Source: Nocardioides ganghwensis (GTDB taxonomy: Bacteria; Actinomycetota; Actinomycetes; Propionibacteriales; Nocardioidaceae). Taken from it: 64,000 nucleotides of DNA. Shown here piece by piece: positions 1 through 8,739 of this stretch. Both the position numbers and the translations under genes were made by a program. The stretch's first letter is position 1; each line of letters opens with the position of its first letter. The stretch lies in contig NZ_JACXYX010000005.1 in NCBI RefSeq assembly GCF_014779655.1, positions 186,001 through 250,000 of the forward strand, in the 5' to 3' direction. Under the pieces are notes generated by a model. It saw only the letters and a program-made list of their open reading frames with translations. It did not search any database and was not told where the DNA came from.

Positions 1-81
1 GCGATGCTGGAGGCCGGCGAGGCCGTCACCCGGCCGAGCGAGCGCACCGCGTCGGGGCGCCGCAAGGCCCGCGCCAAGTAG
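1..81 (+). CDS. C-terminal end of an upstream protein (possibly HemD/CobA-type uroporphyrinogen-III enzyme)
   Basis: Reading frame 1 is open from the window edge to a TAG stop at 79-81. It gives about 26 residues ending in a basic tail (GRRKARAK). Nothing in this tail identifies a family. In many actinobacteria the gene directly before hemB is a fused uroporphyrinogen-III methyltransferase/synthase, and the 30-base gap to hemB fits one heme operon. The identity is inferred from position only. Confidence 0.5.
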   Translation, partial: AMLEAGEAVTRPSERTASGRRKARAK

Positions 82-111
82 CCGTCACCGCCGCTGGGGA
101 AGGATGCTCCC

Positions 112-1107
112 GTGACCGATGAAACCCATGTCCAGGTCCCGACGATCCGACCCCGGCGGCTGCGGCGCACCCCGGCGCTGCGCCGGATGGTCGCCGAGCA
201 CCACGTGGTGCCGAGCTCGCTCGTGCTGCCGGTCTTCATCCGTGAGGGCCTCGACGAGCCGCGGCCGATCACCTCGATGCCGGGCGTCGTGCAGCACTCG
301 CGCGACTCGCTGAAGCAGGCCGTCTCCGAGGCGGCCGAGCTCGGCCTCGGCGGCGTGATGCTCTTCGGCATCCCCGAGCACAAGGACGCCACGGGCTCGG
401 GCGCGATCGACCCCGGCGGCGTGCTCAACCTCGCGATCACCGACGTGGTCGCCGAGGTGGGGGACCAGCTGACGGTGATGTCGGACCTGTGCCTCGACGA
501 GTTCACCGACCACGGCCACTGCGGCCTGCTCACCCCCGACGGCGAGGTCGACAACGACCGGACCCTGGTGGCGTACGGCCAGATGGCGCTCGCCCAGGCC
601 GCCGCCGGGGTCGACATGGTCGGGCCCAGCGGGATGATGGACGGGCAGGTCCGGGTCGTGCGGCAGGCGCTCGACGCCGCCGACCACAGCCAGGTGTCGA
701 TCCTGGCCTACTCCGCGAAGTACGCCTCCGCGTTCTTCGGCCCGTTCCGCGAGGCCGTGGACTCCTCGCTCGAGGGCGACCGCCGCACCTACCAGCAGGA
801 CCCGGCCAACGCCGTCGAGGGCGTGCGCGAGGTGCTGCTCGACGTGGCGGAGGGGGCCGACATCGTGATGGTCAAGCCGGCCCTGGCCTACCTCGACGTC
901 GTACGCCGGGTGCGCGACGCGGTCGACGTGCCGGTCGCCGCCTACAACATCTCGGGCGAGTACTCGATGATCGAGGCCGCCGCCGCCAACGGCTGGATCG
1001 ACCGCGAGGCCGCGATCCTGGAGACCCTCACGTCCATCCGCCGTGCCGGCGCCGACGTGATCCTCACCTACTGGGCCTCCGAGGCCGCGCGCCTGCTGCG
1101 CCGCTGA
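112..1107 (+). CDS. hemB: Delta-aminolevulinic acid dehydratase (porphobilinogen synthase)
   Basis: HemB condenses two 5-aminolevulinate molecules into porphobilinogen, the second common step of cytoplasmic tetrapyrrole synthesis. The 331-residue length is normal for the family. The two catalytic lysines are visible: K203 in the YSAKYAS segment and K255 in IVMVKPA, the latter forming the Schiff base. The metal-site segment reads [14 protein letters not shown] (126-139), with C127 and C137 present. The middle of the three zinc cysteines of animal and yeast enzymes is Asp129, so this is a mixed site. The GTG start lies 6-10 bases after a purine-rich stretch (ggggaagga, 96-104). The gene follows a partial upstream gene by 30 bases. 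hemL, a second heme gene, lies 1.5 kb downstream on the same strand beyond a transglycosylase gene. The identity is secure. Confidence 0.97.
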   Translation: MTDETHVQVPTIRPRRLRRTPALRRMVAEHHVVPSSLVLPVFIREGLDEPRPITSMPGVVQHSRDSLKQAVSEAAELGLGGVMLFGIPEHKDATGSGAIDPGGVLNLAITDVVAEVGDQLTVMSDLCLDEFTDHGHCGLLTPDGEVDNDRTLVAYGQMALAQAAAGVDMVGPSGMMDGQVRVVRQALDAADHSQVSILAYSAKYASAFFGPFREAVDSSLEGDRRTYQQDPANAVEGVREVLLDVAEGADIVMVKPALAYLDVVRRVRDAVDVPVAAYNISGEYSMIEAAAANGWIDREAAILETLTSIRRAGADVILTYWASEAARLLRR

Positions 1108-1125
1108 TGCGGGGTCGGCGGCCCC

Positions 1126-1235
1126 AGCGTCATACGACTCCGCACCCATGGGTGCGCCTTTGCATGACGCTCTCCCGGGAGCCCGCCCCAGCGTCATACG
1201 AACCCGCACCTACAGGTACGGGTTCGTATGACGTT
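1126..1235. repeat. Two related hairpin elements, back to back
   Basis: Two units share the core AGCGTCATACGA followed by CGCACC. Unit 1 (1126-1171) pairs AGCGTCAT with ATGACGCT and has an inner perfect palindrome at 1141-1156. Unit 2 (1190-1235) has perfect 15-base arms at 1192-1206 and 1219-1233. They lie between the convergent hemB and transglycosylase genes, so they could end transcription from both sides. The sequence shared by the two units suggests a dispersed intergenic repeat family rather than two independent terminators. Confidence 0.75.
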
Positions 1236-1251
1236 GCGGGTCCGGCCGACG

Positions 1252-2439
1252 TCAGGGGTTGAGCAGGTCGTTCGCGCACTGCTCGAGCTCGTTGACACCG
1301 GTCAGGGGAAGGTCGATCACGCCCTGCGCGGTGCACTGGGCGACCGCCTCGACGTAGGTGAGCGTCGACGGGATGGCCGTCGGGACGGGGTTCGGCGGCA
1401 GCGTCGGGCTCAGCGTCGGCACGCTGGTCGGGACCGACGTCGTCGGGTTGGTCGTCGGGTCCTTGGTCGGCGTCGGCGTCGGCGTCGGGGTGGGCGTCGG
1501 CGTCGGGGTCTGCGTCCCGGAGGGTGTCTGCGTCGGGGTCTGGGTGGGCGTCGGGTCCTTGGTCGGCGAGGCGTCGTCGTCCTTGCCGCCCTTGCCACCC
1601 TTGCCGCCCTTGCCACCGTTGCCGGAGGCCGAGCTCGTCGGGTCGGGCACGATCACGCCGCTCGTGAGCGTGGAGGTAGGGACCGCGCTGAAGTCGCCGG
1701 CCATGTAGGCCTGCATGATCTCGAGCACCAGGTCGACGTAGGCGTTGGAGTGGTTGTAGCGGTAGACCGAGGCCCGCTGGCCCTTCTCGGCCGACAGGTC
1801 GTCGTCGCCGGAGCAAAGGTAGACGGCGGTCGCGAGGGCGGCGTCGTCGATGTCCTGCGGGTTGCGGGTGCCGTCGCTGTCGCCGTCGACGCCGACGACC
1901 GCCCAGGTCGAGGGGATGAACTGCATCGGGCCGACGGCGCGGTCGTGGCGGGTGTCGTTGTCGTACTGGCCGGCGTCGGTGTCGGCGATGTCCTGGGTGT
2001 TGTTCTTGCCGTTGAGGGCGATGCCGTAGATGCCGGGCTGGGCGACGCCCTGCTCGTCGAGCGCGTTGCCGCCGAAGCGACCGTGGTCGGACTCGACGCG
2101 GCCGATCGCGGCGATCAGCTCCCACGGGAGGTTGCAGCCCTTGTCGGCGCTGTTGATGACGCCCTCGGCGCGCTGGTAGGCCGACAGCGCGGCCTGGGGG
2201 ATGTCGCTGGCCGAGCCCGGTGTGAGGGCCGCGGCGCGGGTGACGGCGTCCTCGCCGACGCTCGCAGGCGCCTCGATGGCGGAGGCGGGCAGCACGGTGC
2301 CGTCGGGGAGCGTACGGGGGCCCTCGGGGTCGGCGCTGGCCGAGCCGATGCCGCCGGTGAGGCTGGCCGTCCACGCGGCGGAGAGCACCGCCAGCGGAAT
2401 GATGGCGGTCGCTCGGTGAAGTCGGCCGGAACTCGACAT
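1252..2439 (-). CDS. Secreted lytic murein transglycosylase with Thr/Pro-rich tail
   Basis: Predicted to cleave the peptidoglycan glycan strand outside the membrane. The 395-residue product starts with a signal peptide (basic RLHR, then a hydrophobic stretch about 12-30, cleavage near ASA-DP). An SLT/MltB-like lysozyme-fold domain spans about 80-260. The likely catalytic Glu is E116 in GRVESDHG, and the family pattern [11 protein letters not shown] follows. After this come a Gly-Lys repeat, a long Thr-Pro-rich linker, and a C-terminal segment of about 60 residues with two cysteines. The ATG at 2439 was chosen because GGGGAGAG lies just upstream and the signal peptide begins there; a longer frame upstream lacks these signs. 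It is divergent from hemL. Similar proteins are often resuscitation-factor-like wall hydrolases. The substrate is inferred from the family. Confidence 0.88.
   Translation of the reverse strand: MSSSGRLHRATAIIPLAVLSAAWTASLTGGIGSASADPEGPRTLPDGTVLPASAIEAPASVGEDAVTRAAALTPGSASDIPQAALSAYQRAEGVINSADKGCNLPWELIAAIGRVESDHGRFGGNALDEQGVAQPGIYGIALNGKNNTQDIADTDAGQYDNDTRHDRAVGPMQFIPSTWAVVGVDGDSDGTRNPQDIDDAALATAVYLCSGDDDLSAEKGQRASVYRYNHSNAYVDLVLEIMQAYMAGDFSAVPTSTLTSGVIVPDPTSSASGNGGKGGKGGKGGKDDDASPTKDPTPTQTPTQTPSGTQTPTPTPTPTPTPTPTKDPTTNPTTSVPTSVPTLSPTLPPNPVPTAIPSTLTYVEAVAQCTAQGVIDLPLTGVNELEQCANDLLNP
1466..1513 (-). repeat. Hexamer tandem repeat coding a Thr-Pro linker
   Basis: Eight consecutive 6-base units close to GTCGGC (plus strand) encode alternating Pro-Thr in the transglycosylase tail. 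Such a run could vary in copy number by slippage without breaking the frame. It looks like a cell-wall-spanning spacer. Confidence 0.8.
1582..1617 (-). repeat. Four 9-base repeats coding Gly-Gly-Lys
   Basis: Units CTTGCCGCC and CTTGCCACC alternate twice. On the minus strand they encode a GGK tripeptide repeat just before the Thr-Pro linker of the transglycosylase. Confidence 0.8.
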
Positions 2440-2608
2440 GTCGCGCTCTCCCCTTGGTCGCACTGGTGTCATGATGCCCCCTCCGGGCACATCCACACCT
2501 CGCCAACGACGAACTGTCACTCCAAGTTACGCCCCGGTCACCTGTGCGCCAACCCACAGCCCGGGTCTCTCTGCGCGCACCGAGTGGGATCCCTTTGCGC
2601 ACCTGCGT

Positions 2609-2614
2609 GACAAT
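2609..2614 (+). promoter_or_regulatory. -10-like hexamer GACAAT of hemL
   Basis: The hexamer ends 6 bases before the hemL GTG at 2621, and no Shine-Dalgarno sequence is visible. A transcript started by this element would begin at or next to the start codon, so the mRNA would be leaderless. No convincing -35 was found. Confidence 0.5.
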
Positions 2615-2620
2615 GACCGG

Positions 2621-3949
2621 GTGACCTCCGCGACGATCCCTTCCACGACCGCGGCCAGCGAGGCCTGGTTCGAGCGAGCCCGGGCCGTGACACCGGGAGG
2701 GGTGAACTCTCCCGTCCGGGCGTTCAACGCCGTCGGCGGCACCCCGCGCTTCATCACCTCGGCCTCCGGCGCCTGGCTCACCGACGCGGACGGCAACGAC
2801 TACGTCGACCTGATCTGCTCGTGGGGCCCGATGCTCCTCGGCCACGCGCACCCCGACGTCCAGGCGGCCGTGGCCGGGGCGGTCGCGCGCGGCACGTCGT
2901 ACGGCACTCCGACCGAGCCCGAGGTCGAGCTCGCCGAGGAGATCGTGAGGCGCACCCCCGTCGAGCGGGTCCGCTTCGTCTCCTCCGGCACCGAGGCGAC
3001 CATGTCGGCGATCCGGCTCGCGCGCGGCGCGACCGGCCGTGACCTCATCGTGAAGTTCGCCGGCTGCTACCACGGGCACGTCGACCCGCTGCTGGCCGAG
3101 GCCGGCTCGGGGGTCGCCACGCTCGCGGTCCCCGGCACCAGCGGCGTGCCCGCGTCCGCGGCCGCCGAGACGCTCGTCCTGCCCTACAACGACCGCGAGG
3201 CGGTCCTCGCGGCCTTCGAGGCCCACGGCCCGCGCATCGCCTGCCTGATCACCGAGGCCTTCCCGGGCAACATGGGCGTCGTCCCGCCCGCGCCCGGCTT
3301 CAACGCCTTCCTCGCCGAGACCTGCCGGACCCACGGCGCGCTGTTCATCAGCGACGAGGTGATGACCGGCTTCCGGGCCACCGAGCAGGGCGGCTGGGGC
3401 CTCGACGGCGCCATCGAGGGCTGGACCCCCGACCTGATGACCTTCGGCAAGGTGATGGGCGGCGGCTTCCCGGCGGCGGCCTTCGGCGGCCGGGCCGACC
3501 TGATGGCCCACCTCGCGCCCGAGGGCCCGGTCTACCAGGCGGGCACGCTCTCCGGGAACCCGGTCGCCACGACCGCCGGGCTCGCCACCCTCCGCCTCGC
3601 CACGCCCGAGGTCTACGAGCAGCTCGACGCCACCGCCCACACGATCCGCGCCGCGGTCGCCGAGCACCTGCTGGCCGCGGGCGTGCCGCACGTCGTGCAG
3701 GCCGCCGGCACGATGTTCTCGGTGTTCTTCCGCGACGCCGCCGTCCGCGACTTCGCCGAGGCGAGCCGGCAGGACACCACGGCGTACGCCGCGTTCTTCC
3801 ACTCGATGCTCGACCAGGGCGTCTACCTGCCGCCGTCGGCGTACGAGGCGTGGTTCGTCTCCGCCGCCCACGACGACCGGGCGATCTCGACCATCATCGA
3901 CGCGCTGCCGGCCGCCGCCCTCGCGGCCGCGACGGCGGGAGGGCACTGA
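2621..3949 (+). CDS. hemL: Glutamate-1-semialdehyde 2,1-aminomutase
   Basis: HemL converts glutamate-1-semialdehyde to 5-aminolevulinate, the substrate of HemB encoded just upstream. It is a PLP-dependent class III aminotransferase-fold enzyme. From the GTG at 2621 the protein has 442 residues, normal for the family. The PLP lysine is K277 in [11 protein letters not shown]245 lies in the ISDEVMTG cofactor segment, and the N-terminal [13 protein letters not shown] signature is intact. An upstream in-frame ATG at 2438 would add 61 residues of non-conserved sequence and was rejected. The stop is followed one base later by the phosphatase gene, so the two are probably cotranscribed with the cytochrome c genes. 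The use of the C5 (glutamate) route is normal for actinobacteria. Confidence 0.97.
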   Translation: MTSATIPSTTAASEAWFERARAVTPGGVNSPVRAFNAVGGTPRFITSASGAWLTDADGNDYVDLICSWGPMLLGHAHPDVQAAVAGAVARGTSYGTPTEPEVELAEEIVRRTPVERVRFVSSGTEATMSAIRLARGATGRDLIVKFAGCYHGHVDPLLAEAGSGVATLAVPGTSGVPASAAAETLVLPYNDREAVLAAFEAHGPRIACLITEAFPGNMGVVPPAPGFNAFLAETCRTHGALFISDEVMTGFRATEQGGWGLDGAIEGWTPDLMTFGKVMGGGFPAAAFGGRADLMAHLAPEGPVYQAGTLSGNPVATTAGLATLRLATPEVYEQLDATAHTIRAAVAEHLLAAGVPHVVQAAGTMFSVFFRDAAVRDFAEASRQDTTAYAAFFHSMLDQGVYLPPSAYEAWFVSAAHDDRAISTIIDALPAAALAAATAGGH

Positions 3950-3950
3950 C

Positions 3951-4628
3951 ATGGGAGTCCAGACGATCGTCCACCTGCTCCGCCACGGCGAGGTGCACAA
4001 CCCCGAGGGCATCCTCTACGGCCGGATGGACGGCTTCCACCTCTCCGACCTCGGCCGGCAGATGGCCCAGCGCATCGCGGACTCGATCGGCGACCGCGAC
4101 ATCGTCCACCTGCGCACCTCGCCCCTCGAGCGAGCCCAGGAGACGCTCGCCCCGCTCGCCGCGACGCTCGGGATCACGCCTGAGATCGACCCCCGCGTCA
4201 TCGAGTCGGGCAACAAGTTCCAGGGCGTCAACTTCGGCGCCGGGGCCAGGACGTTCCTCAAGCGCCCCGACCTGCTGCGCCACATGTACAACCCGTTCAA
4301 GCCGTCGTGGGGAGAGCCGTACGACGAGATCGCCGGGCGGATGGTCGCGGCCGTGCACGACGCGCGCGACGCGGCGGTCGGCCACGAGGCGGTCGTGGTG
4401 TCCCACCAGCTGCCGATCTGGACGACGCGCCTGTTCCTCGAGAAGCGCAGCTACCTCCACCACCCCAAGACCCGGCAGTGCACGCTGTGCTCGCTCACCA
4501 GCGTGGTCTTCGACGACGACCGCATGGTCCAGGTGCGCTACTCCGAGCCGGCCGGCGACCTGATCCCGGTCGGCGACCGGTCCGCCCCGTTCTCGGCCGG
4601 TGGCGCCCCGCGGGAGGACCGGCCCTGA
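3951..4628 (+). CDS. Histidine phosphatase (phosphoglycerate mutase-like) family protein
   Basis: A 225-residue branch-1 histidine phosphatase. The N-terminal LLRHGEVHN motif supplies the phospho-accepting His12 (RHG at 11-13), and a second conserved His lies in VVVSHQLP, about residue 150. The substrate cannot be told from sequence, and the usual glycolytic mutase assignment should not be assumed. It sits one base after hemL and two bases before the TlpA-like gene. This conserved actinobacterial linkage suggests a role connected with heme or cytochrome c maturation, but no such role is established. The ATG start is fixed by the tight spacing to hemL. Confidence 0.85.
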   Translation: MGVQTIVHLLRHGEVHNPEGILYGRMDGFHLSDLGRQMAQRIADSIGDRDIVHLRTSPLERAQETLAPLAATLGITPEIDPRVIESGNKFQGVNFGAGARTFLKRPDLLRHMYNPFKPSWGEPYDEIAGRMVAAVHDARDAAVGHEAVVVSHQLPIWTTRLFLEKRSYLHHPKTRQCTLCSLTSVVFDDDRMVQVRYSEPAGDLIPVGDRSAPFSAGGAPREDRP

Positions 4629-4630
4629 CG

Positions 4631-5197
4631 ATGCTGCGCCGCCTCGCTGCGCCCCTGGTGGCGCTCGCCTGCCTGCTCGTGCTCGCCGGCTGCTCCGACC
4701 TGTCCGGGACCGGCGACAAGGGCTACATCTCCGGCGAGGGCGTGCCGACCGAGGTCGAGCCCGCCGACCGGGGCGAGCCGGTCGCGCTGACCGGCACCGA
4801 CCTCGACGGCGAGGAGGTCGACCTGGCCGCCCTCCGCGGCAAGCCCGTCGTGGTCAACGTGTGGGCCTCGTGGTGCCCGCCGTGCCGGGTGGAGCAGCCC
4901 GACCTCAACGAGGCCGCCGCCGAGCTGGGCGACGAGGTCACCTTCGTCGGTCTCAACATCCGTGACGCCTCGCGCGACAACGCCGCGGCCTACGTCCGCA
5001 ACCTCGACGTGCCCTACCCCTCCGTCTACTCCGCCGACGGGGCCGCGCTGCTGCCCTTCGCCGGCACGCTGACGCCGCGGTCGATCCCCAGCACGGTCGT
5101 CCTCGACGCCGAGGGCCGGATCGCCGCCTCGGTCAACGGTCGCGTCCCGACGACGCAGACCCTCCTGTCCCTGGTCGAGGCGGTCCTCGATGAGTGA
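4631..5197 (+). CDS. TlpA/ResA-like thiol-disulfide lipoprotein for cytochrome c maturation
   Basis: A 188-residue membrane-anchored thioredoxin-fold protein. The lipobox LAGC places the lipidated cysteine at residue 21, so the domain faces the outside of the membrane. The redox motif WCPPC has C82 and C85, and the cis-Pro segment is RSIPSTVV. In system II cytochrome c biogenesis such proteins reduce the CXXCH cysteines of apocytochrome before heme attachment, taking electrons from CcdA. The adjacent ccdA, resB and ccsB genes support this role directly. ATG 4631 lies two bases after the phosphatase stop, and the 3' end overlaps ccdA by 8 bases. ResA/CcsX-type function is inferred from the context. 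Confidence 0.9.
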   Translation: MLRRLAAPLVALACLLVLAGCSDLSGTGDKGYISGEGVPTEVEPADRGEPVALTGTDLDGEEVDLAALRGKPVVVNVWASWCPPCRVEQPDLNEAAAELGDEVTFVGLNIRDASRDNAAAYVRNLDVPYPSVYSADGAALLPFAGTLTPRSIPSTVVLDAEGRIAASVNGRVPTTQTLLSLVEAVLDE

Positions 5198-5939
5198 CTG
5201 GTTCCGCGAGACCGCCATGTCGGGGTCGATGGTGCTGGCGCTGCCGGTCGCCCTCGCGGCCGGCCTCATCTCGTTCTTCAGCCCGTGCGTGATCCCGCTG
5301 CTGCCCGGCTACCTGTCCTACGCCACCGGCATCTCCGGCGGTGACCTCGACCAGGCGCGGCGCAGCCGGCTGGTGCTCGGCGCGAGCCTCTTCGTCCTCG
5401 GCTTCTCGCTGGTCTTCGTGCTCCTCGGCAGCCTCACCGGCGCGGCCGGGGCGTGGCTGTTCACCCACACCCGCCAGCTCAACCTGGTGCTCGGCGTCAT
5501 CACGATCCTGCTGGGCGTCGCCTTCCTCGGTGCGTTCGGCTTCCTGCAGCGCGACTGGCGCATCCACAAGGTGCCCGCCGTCGGGCTCGCCGCGGCGCCC
5601 CTGCTGGGCTTCCTGTTCGGCGTCGGGTGGACGCCCTGCGTCGGGCCGACCCTGGCCGCGATCAACGTGCTGTCGGTCAACGAGGCGACCGCCGGTCGCG
5701 GAGCCCTGCTCTCCGCCGTGTTCGCCCTCGGACTGGGCCTGCCCTTCATCGCCGCCGCCCTCGCCTACCGCCGGATGCTGGGCGCCTTCGCCGTCATCCG
5801 CCGCCACCAGCAGCTCGTGGTCCGCCTCGGCGGCGCGATGATGATCCTGGTCGGCCTCCTGCTCGTGAGCGGCTGGTGGGACCGCATCGTGCAGTGGCTC
5901 CAGCTCCAGCTCGTCCAGGGATTCACGGTGCCGGTGTGA
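5190..5939 (+). CDS. ccdA: CcdA/DsbD-family thiol-disulfide transporter
   Basis: A 249-residue integral membrane protein that moves reducing equivalents from cytoplasmic thioredoxin to the extracytoplasmic TlpA-like protein. The two conserved redox cysteines sit in membrane segments: C33 in FFSPCVIPLLPGY and C150 in GWTPCVGPTL. About six hydrophobic helices are visible, as in the family. Its ATG overlaps the end of the TlpA gene, and its stop overlaps the GTG of resB by four bases (GTGTGA), indicating translational coupling. Family membership is clear from the two SPC/TPC motifs and the context. Confidence 0.94.
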   Translation: MSDWFRETAMSGSMVLALPVALAAGLISFFSPCVIPLLPGYLSYATGISGGDLDQARRSRLVLGASLFVLGFSLVFVLLGSLTGAAGAWLFTHTRQLNLVLGVITILLGVAFLGAFGFLQRDWRIHKVPAVGLAAAPLLGFLFGVGWTPCVGPTLAAINVLSVNEATAGRGALLSAVFALGLGLPFIAAALAYRRMLGAFAVIRRHQQLVVRLGGAMMILVGLLLVSGWWDRIVQWLQLQLVQGFTVPV

Positions 5940-7588
5940 CCGACCTCAGGACCGACCTCCAGCACCGCCCGTCGGACGACCGCCAGGCCACCGCGCTGCC
6001 TCCCGACCTCACCGCGCGCGAGCTCGCGCGGTGGTCGTGGCGCCAGCTGACCTCGATGCGTACGGCCCTGGTGCTGCTCCTGCTGCTCGCGCTCGCCTCG
6101 ATCCCCGGGTCGGTCATCCCGCAGGAGAACATCGACTCGCTGGCCGTCTCGCAGTGGCGCGACAACCACCCGCGGCTGGCGCCCGTCTGGGACCGGCTCG
6201 ACCTGTTCAACGTCTACGGGTCGGTGTGGTTCTCCGCGATCTACATCCTGCTGATGATCTCGCTGGTCGGCTGCATCATCCCGCGCCTGTTCGTGTACGC
6301 CCGCGCGGCGCGCGCCCGGCCCCCGCGGGCCCCGCGCCACCTCACGCGCCTGCCCGAGAGCACGTCGTACACCACCGCCGAGGACCCCGAGGTCGTGCTC
6401 GCGCGCGCCGCGACGGCGCTGCGCGGCAAGCGGTTCCGGGTCGATGCCGCCGACGACTCCGTGGCCGCCGAGCGCGGCCACCTGCGCGAGGCCGGCAACC
6501 TGCTCTTCCACCTCGCCGTGATCGTCGTGCTCGTCGGGGTCGCCGTCGGCAGCCTCTTCGGCTACAAGGGCGGCGTCATCATGCTCAACGGCGAGGACTA
6601 CGGCTTCTCCAACAACCTCACCCAGTACGACGACTTCGCGCCGGGTGCGCTCTTCGACCCCGACGTGATGGAGCCGTTCTCCTTCAGCATCACCGACTTC
6701 GAGGTCGAGTGGCTCACCGAGGGCGAGCGGGCCGGGATGGCGCGCGAGTTCGTCGCCGAGCTCGCCTACGAGACCGAGCCCGGGGGCGAGACGAAGTCCT
6801 ACGACCTCAGGGTCAACCACCCGCTGAGCATCGGCGGCACCGACGTCTTCCTCATCGGTCACGGCTACGCCCCCGTCATCACGATCCGTGACGGCGACGG
6901 CGAGGTCGCCTACAGCGGGCCGTCGGTCTTCCTGCCGACCAACGCCCAGACCTTCGAGTCCTTCGGCGTGATCAAGGCTCCCGACGCGAGCCCGGAGCAG
7001 ATCGGGCTGGAGGGCACCTTCTACCCGACCTTCGCGATGGGCCGCGACGCCGAGGGCAACCTGACGATGCCGGCATCGGTGTTCGGCGACGCCTTCGACC
7101 CCCTGGTCTCGCTGTTCGTCTACACCGGCGACCTCGGCCTCGACGACGGCACCCCGGCGTCGGTCTACGTGCTCGACAAGGCGAAGGCCACCCAGGTCGT
7201 CGAGGACGACGGGCAGCCCTTCCGGATGGACCTCCGGCCCGGCGACACCGTCACGCTGCCCGACGACCTCGGCACGGTCTCCTTCGACGGCCTCCAGCGG
7301 TGGAACAAGATCCAGGTCAGCCGGAGCCCGGGCAAGATGGTGGCGCTGGCCGGTGTCGTGCTCGCGCTGCTCGGGCTGCTGGGCTCGCTGTTCGTCCGCC
7401 CCCGACGCATGTGGGTGCGCGCGCGGCGACAGGACGACGGCACCACGCTGGTCGAGGTGGCGCGCCTGGACCGGTCGTCGGCCGGCGACCCGGAGGACGG
7501 CGCCGCCGAGATCGCCGAGGTCGTGGCGGCGCTGCAGGGGGAGACACCCGAGACGAAGACCCGCAAGACCGAGGAGGACGAGTCGTGA
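5936..7588 (+). CDS. resB: Cytochrome c biogenesis protein ResB
   Basis: ResB (Ccs1) forms with CcsB the system II heme export and cytochrome c synthetase complex. The 550-residue product has three N-terminal membrane segments (about 43-60, 97-115 and 190-212), a large extracytoplasmic domain, and a final helix (about 465-485, VALAGVVLALLGLLGSLF). A charged cytoplasmic tail of about 60 residues follows. The GTG at 5936 was chosen because it overlaps the ccdA stop and begins just before the first conserved region; the frame is open further upstream but runs inside ccdA. The 3' end overlaps the ccsB GTG by four bases. Confidence 0.94.
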   Translation: MTDLRTDLQHRPSDDRQATALPPDLTARELARWSWRQLTSMRTALVLLLLLALASIPGSVIPQENIDSLAVSQWRDNHPRLAPVWDRLDLFNVYGSVWFSAIYILLMISLVGCIIPRLFVYARAARARPPRAPRHLTRLPESTSYTTAEDPEVVLARAATALRGKRFRVDAADDSVAAERGHLREAGNLLFHLAVIVVLVGVAVGSLFGYKGGVIMLNGEDYGFSNNLTQYDDFAPGALFDPDVMEPFSFSITDFEVEWLTEGERAGMAREFVAELAYETEPGGETKSYDLRVNHPLSIGGTDVFLIGHGYAPVITIRDGDGEVAYSGPSVFLPTNAQTFESFGVIKAPDASPEQIGLEGTFYPTFAMGRDAEGNLTMPASVFGDAFDPLVSLFVYTGDLGLDDGTPASVYVLDKAKATQVVEDDGQPFRMDLRPGDTVTLPDDLGTVSFDGLQRWNKIQVSRSPGKMVALAGVVLALLGLLGSLFVRPRRMWVRARRQDDGTTLVEVARLDRSSAGDPEDGAAEIAEVVAALQGETPETKTRKTEEDES

Positions 7589-8610
7589 CCGACGCACAGT
7601 GGGAGGTGCTCAGCTACGAGGGCGTCATCGCCGCGGCGGTGCTCTACTTCATCGCCATGCTGGCCTACTTCTTCGAGATGGCCAGCCTGCGCTCCGCAGC
7701 GAAGGAGGAGCAGCAGGAGCAGGAGGTGGCGGTCGGCGCGGAGATGGTCCTCGTCGCGACCCGGCGTACGGCGGTGGCCGGCCGGCTCGGGCTGGTCCTG
7801 ACGTCCTTCGCCGCCGTCGTCCACCTCGTGGCGCTCGTGGCCCGCGGCCTCGCCGCGGACCCCAACCGGGTGCCGTGGGGCAACATGTACGAGTTCACGA
7901 TCTCCGGCACGTTCGTGGTCGCACTGATCTTCGTGCTCTCCACGCTCCGCCTCGACATCGAGTGGCTCGGCCCGCTGGTGACGACCTTCGTGGTGGCGGC
8001 GCTGATGGCGGCGTTCCTCGGGCTCGACGACGCCGTGCTGCCCCTGCCCGACGCGCTCAACAGTCCGTGGCTGGTGATCCACGTCGTCTCGGCGGTGATC
8101 TCGACCGGCGCCTTCACCGTCGGTGCCCTGCTGTCCGGGCTCTACCTCGCCAAGGCGCGCTCGACCTCCACCACCGGCTACCTCGCCCGCGTCCCCGACC
8201 TCAAGGTCCTCGACCGGCTCTCCTACAAGATGCACGCCTTCGGCTTCCCGGTGTGGACCTTCGCGGTGCTGATCACCGGGCCGATCTGGGCGCACCAGGC
8301 GTGGGGCGCCTACTGGAACTGGGACCCCAAGGAGGTGTGGGCCTTCATCACGTGGGTGGTCTACGCCGCCTACCTGCACGCCCGCGCGACGGCGGGCTGG
8401 CGCGGGCGCAACGCCGCGATGCTGGCGCTGGTCGGTGCCGCGACGCTGTGGTTCAACTTCATCGGCATCAACTTCTTCAGCTCCTCCAGCCAGCACTCCT
8501 ATGCCGAAGGGGTCGCGCCCGAGACGTCAGTCGTCGTCGGGCTCGCGGGGCCGGTCAAGGCCGCGGAGGAAGTCGGGGTCGTCGTCGGGTCCGATGACGC
8601 GCGGGCGTGA
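7585..8610 (+). CDS. ccsB: Cytochrome c biogenesis protein CcsB/ResC (heme-handling subunit)
   Basis: A 341-residue polytopic membrane protein of the heme-handling family. The tryptophan-rich WWD-type motif AWGAYWNWDPKEVW (239-252) is intact, and conserved histidines flank it in the membrane (for example IHVVSA and MHAFGF). It ferries heme to the outer face and joins it to apocytochrome with ResB. The GTG overlaps the resB stop. The family core ends near NFFSSSSQHSYAE. The last 28 codons (8527-8610) run antiparallel through a small gene on the minus strand, so the C-terminal tail is probably not conserved. Confidence 0.95.
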   Translation: MTDAQWEVLSYEGVIAAAVLYFIAMLAYFFEMASLRSAAKEEQQEQEVAVGAEMVLVATRRTAVAGRLGLVLTSFAAVVHLVALVARGLAADPNRVPWGNMYEFTISGTFVVALIFVLSTLRLDIEWLGPLVTTFVVAALMAAFLGLDDAVLPLPDALNSPWLVIHVVSAVISTGAFTVGALLSGLYLAKARSTSTTGYLARVPDLKVLDRLSYKMHAFGFPVWTFAVLITGPIWAHQAWGAYWNWDPKEVWAFITWVVYAAYLHARATAGWRGRNAAMLALVGAATLWFNFIGINFFSSSSQHSYAEGVAPETSVVVGLAGPVKAAEEVGVVVGSDDARA

Positions 8611-8703
8611 CGTCGAGCCACCGTCGAGCCGGCGCAGCATCATCCTGACCAGGAACCACACGACGACGGCGATGGCCGCGACGACGAGCAGGACCTTCAG
8701 CAT
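8527..8703 (-). CDS. Small single-pass membrane protein (58 aa), unknown function
   Basis: A 58-residue protein with one hydrophobic helix (MLKVLLVVAAIAVVVWFLV) followed by a basic then strongly acidic tail with Asp-rich DPDFLRGL and REPDDD. The ATG at 8703 is preceded directly by GGAGGA, a good ribosome site. The same bases also follow TACATT at the distance expected for a leaderless start. It overlaps the ccsB 3' end by 84 bases on the opposite strand. Its start is only 36 bases from the divergent DUF4229 gene. No family was recognised with certainty, and the codon use and RBS support a real gene. Confidence 0.7.
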   Translation of the reverse strand: MLKVLLVVAAIAVVVWFLVRMMLRRLDGGSTSRPRVIGPDDDPDFLRGLDRPREPDDD

Positions 8704-8707
8704 TCCT

Positions 8708-8739
8708 CCAATGTAGTCGCCACGTCCTAGTCTTGAGGC
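8708..8739. promoter_or_regulatory. Compact divergent promoter between two small membrane-protein genes
   Basis: Minus-strand TACATT (8710-8715) ends 6 bases before the ATG at 8703. Plus-strand TAGTCT (8728-8733) ends 6 bases before the GTG at 8740. Only 12 bases separate the two hexamers, so the two polymerases probably compete. The plus-strand gene has no RBS and looks leaderless. Confidence 0.5.

Noticed and set aside
1466..1617. Satellite or CRISPR-like array
   Set aside because: The repeats are 6 and 9 bases, contiguous, and encode Thr-Pro and Gly-Lys runs in frame; there are no spacers.
2438..2620. Longer hemL using an ATG at 2438
   Set aside because: The extra 61 residues are not conserved, overlap the transglycosylase start, and would place the promoter inside the gene.
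1130..4012. 960-codon open frame on the minus strand
   Set aside because: It runs antisense through hemL and across the repeats; its Arg/Gly/His-rich translation has no domain, and the plus-strand gene is secure.
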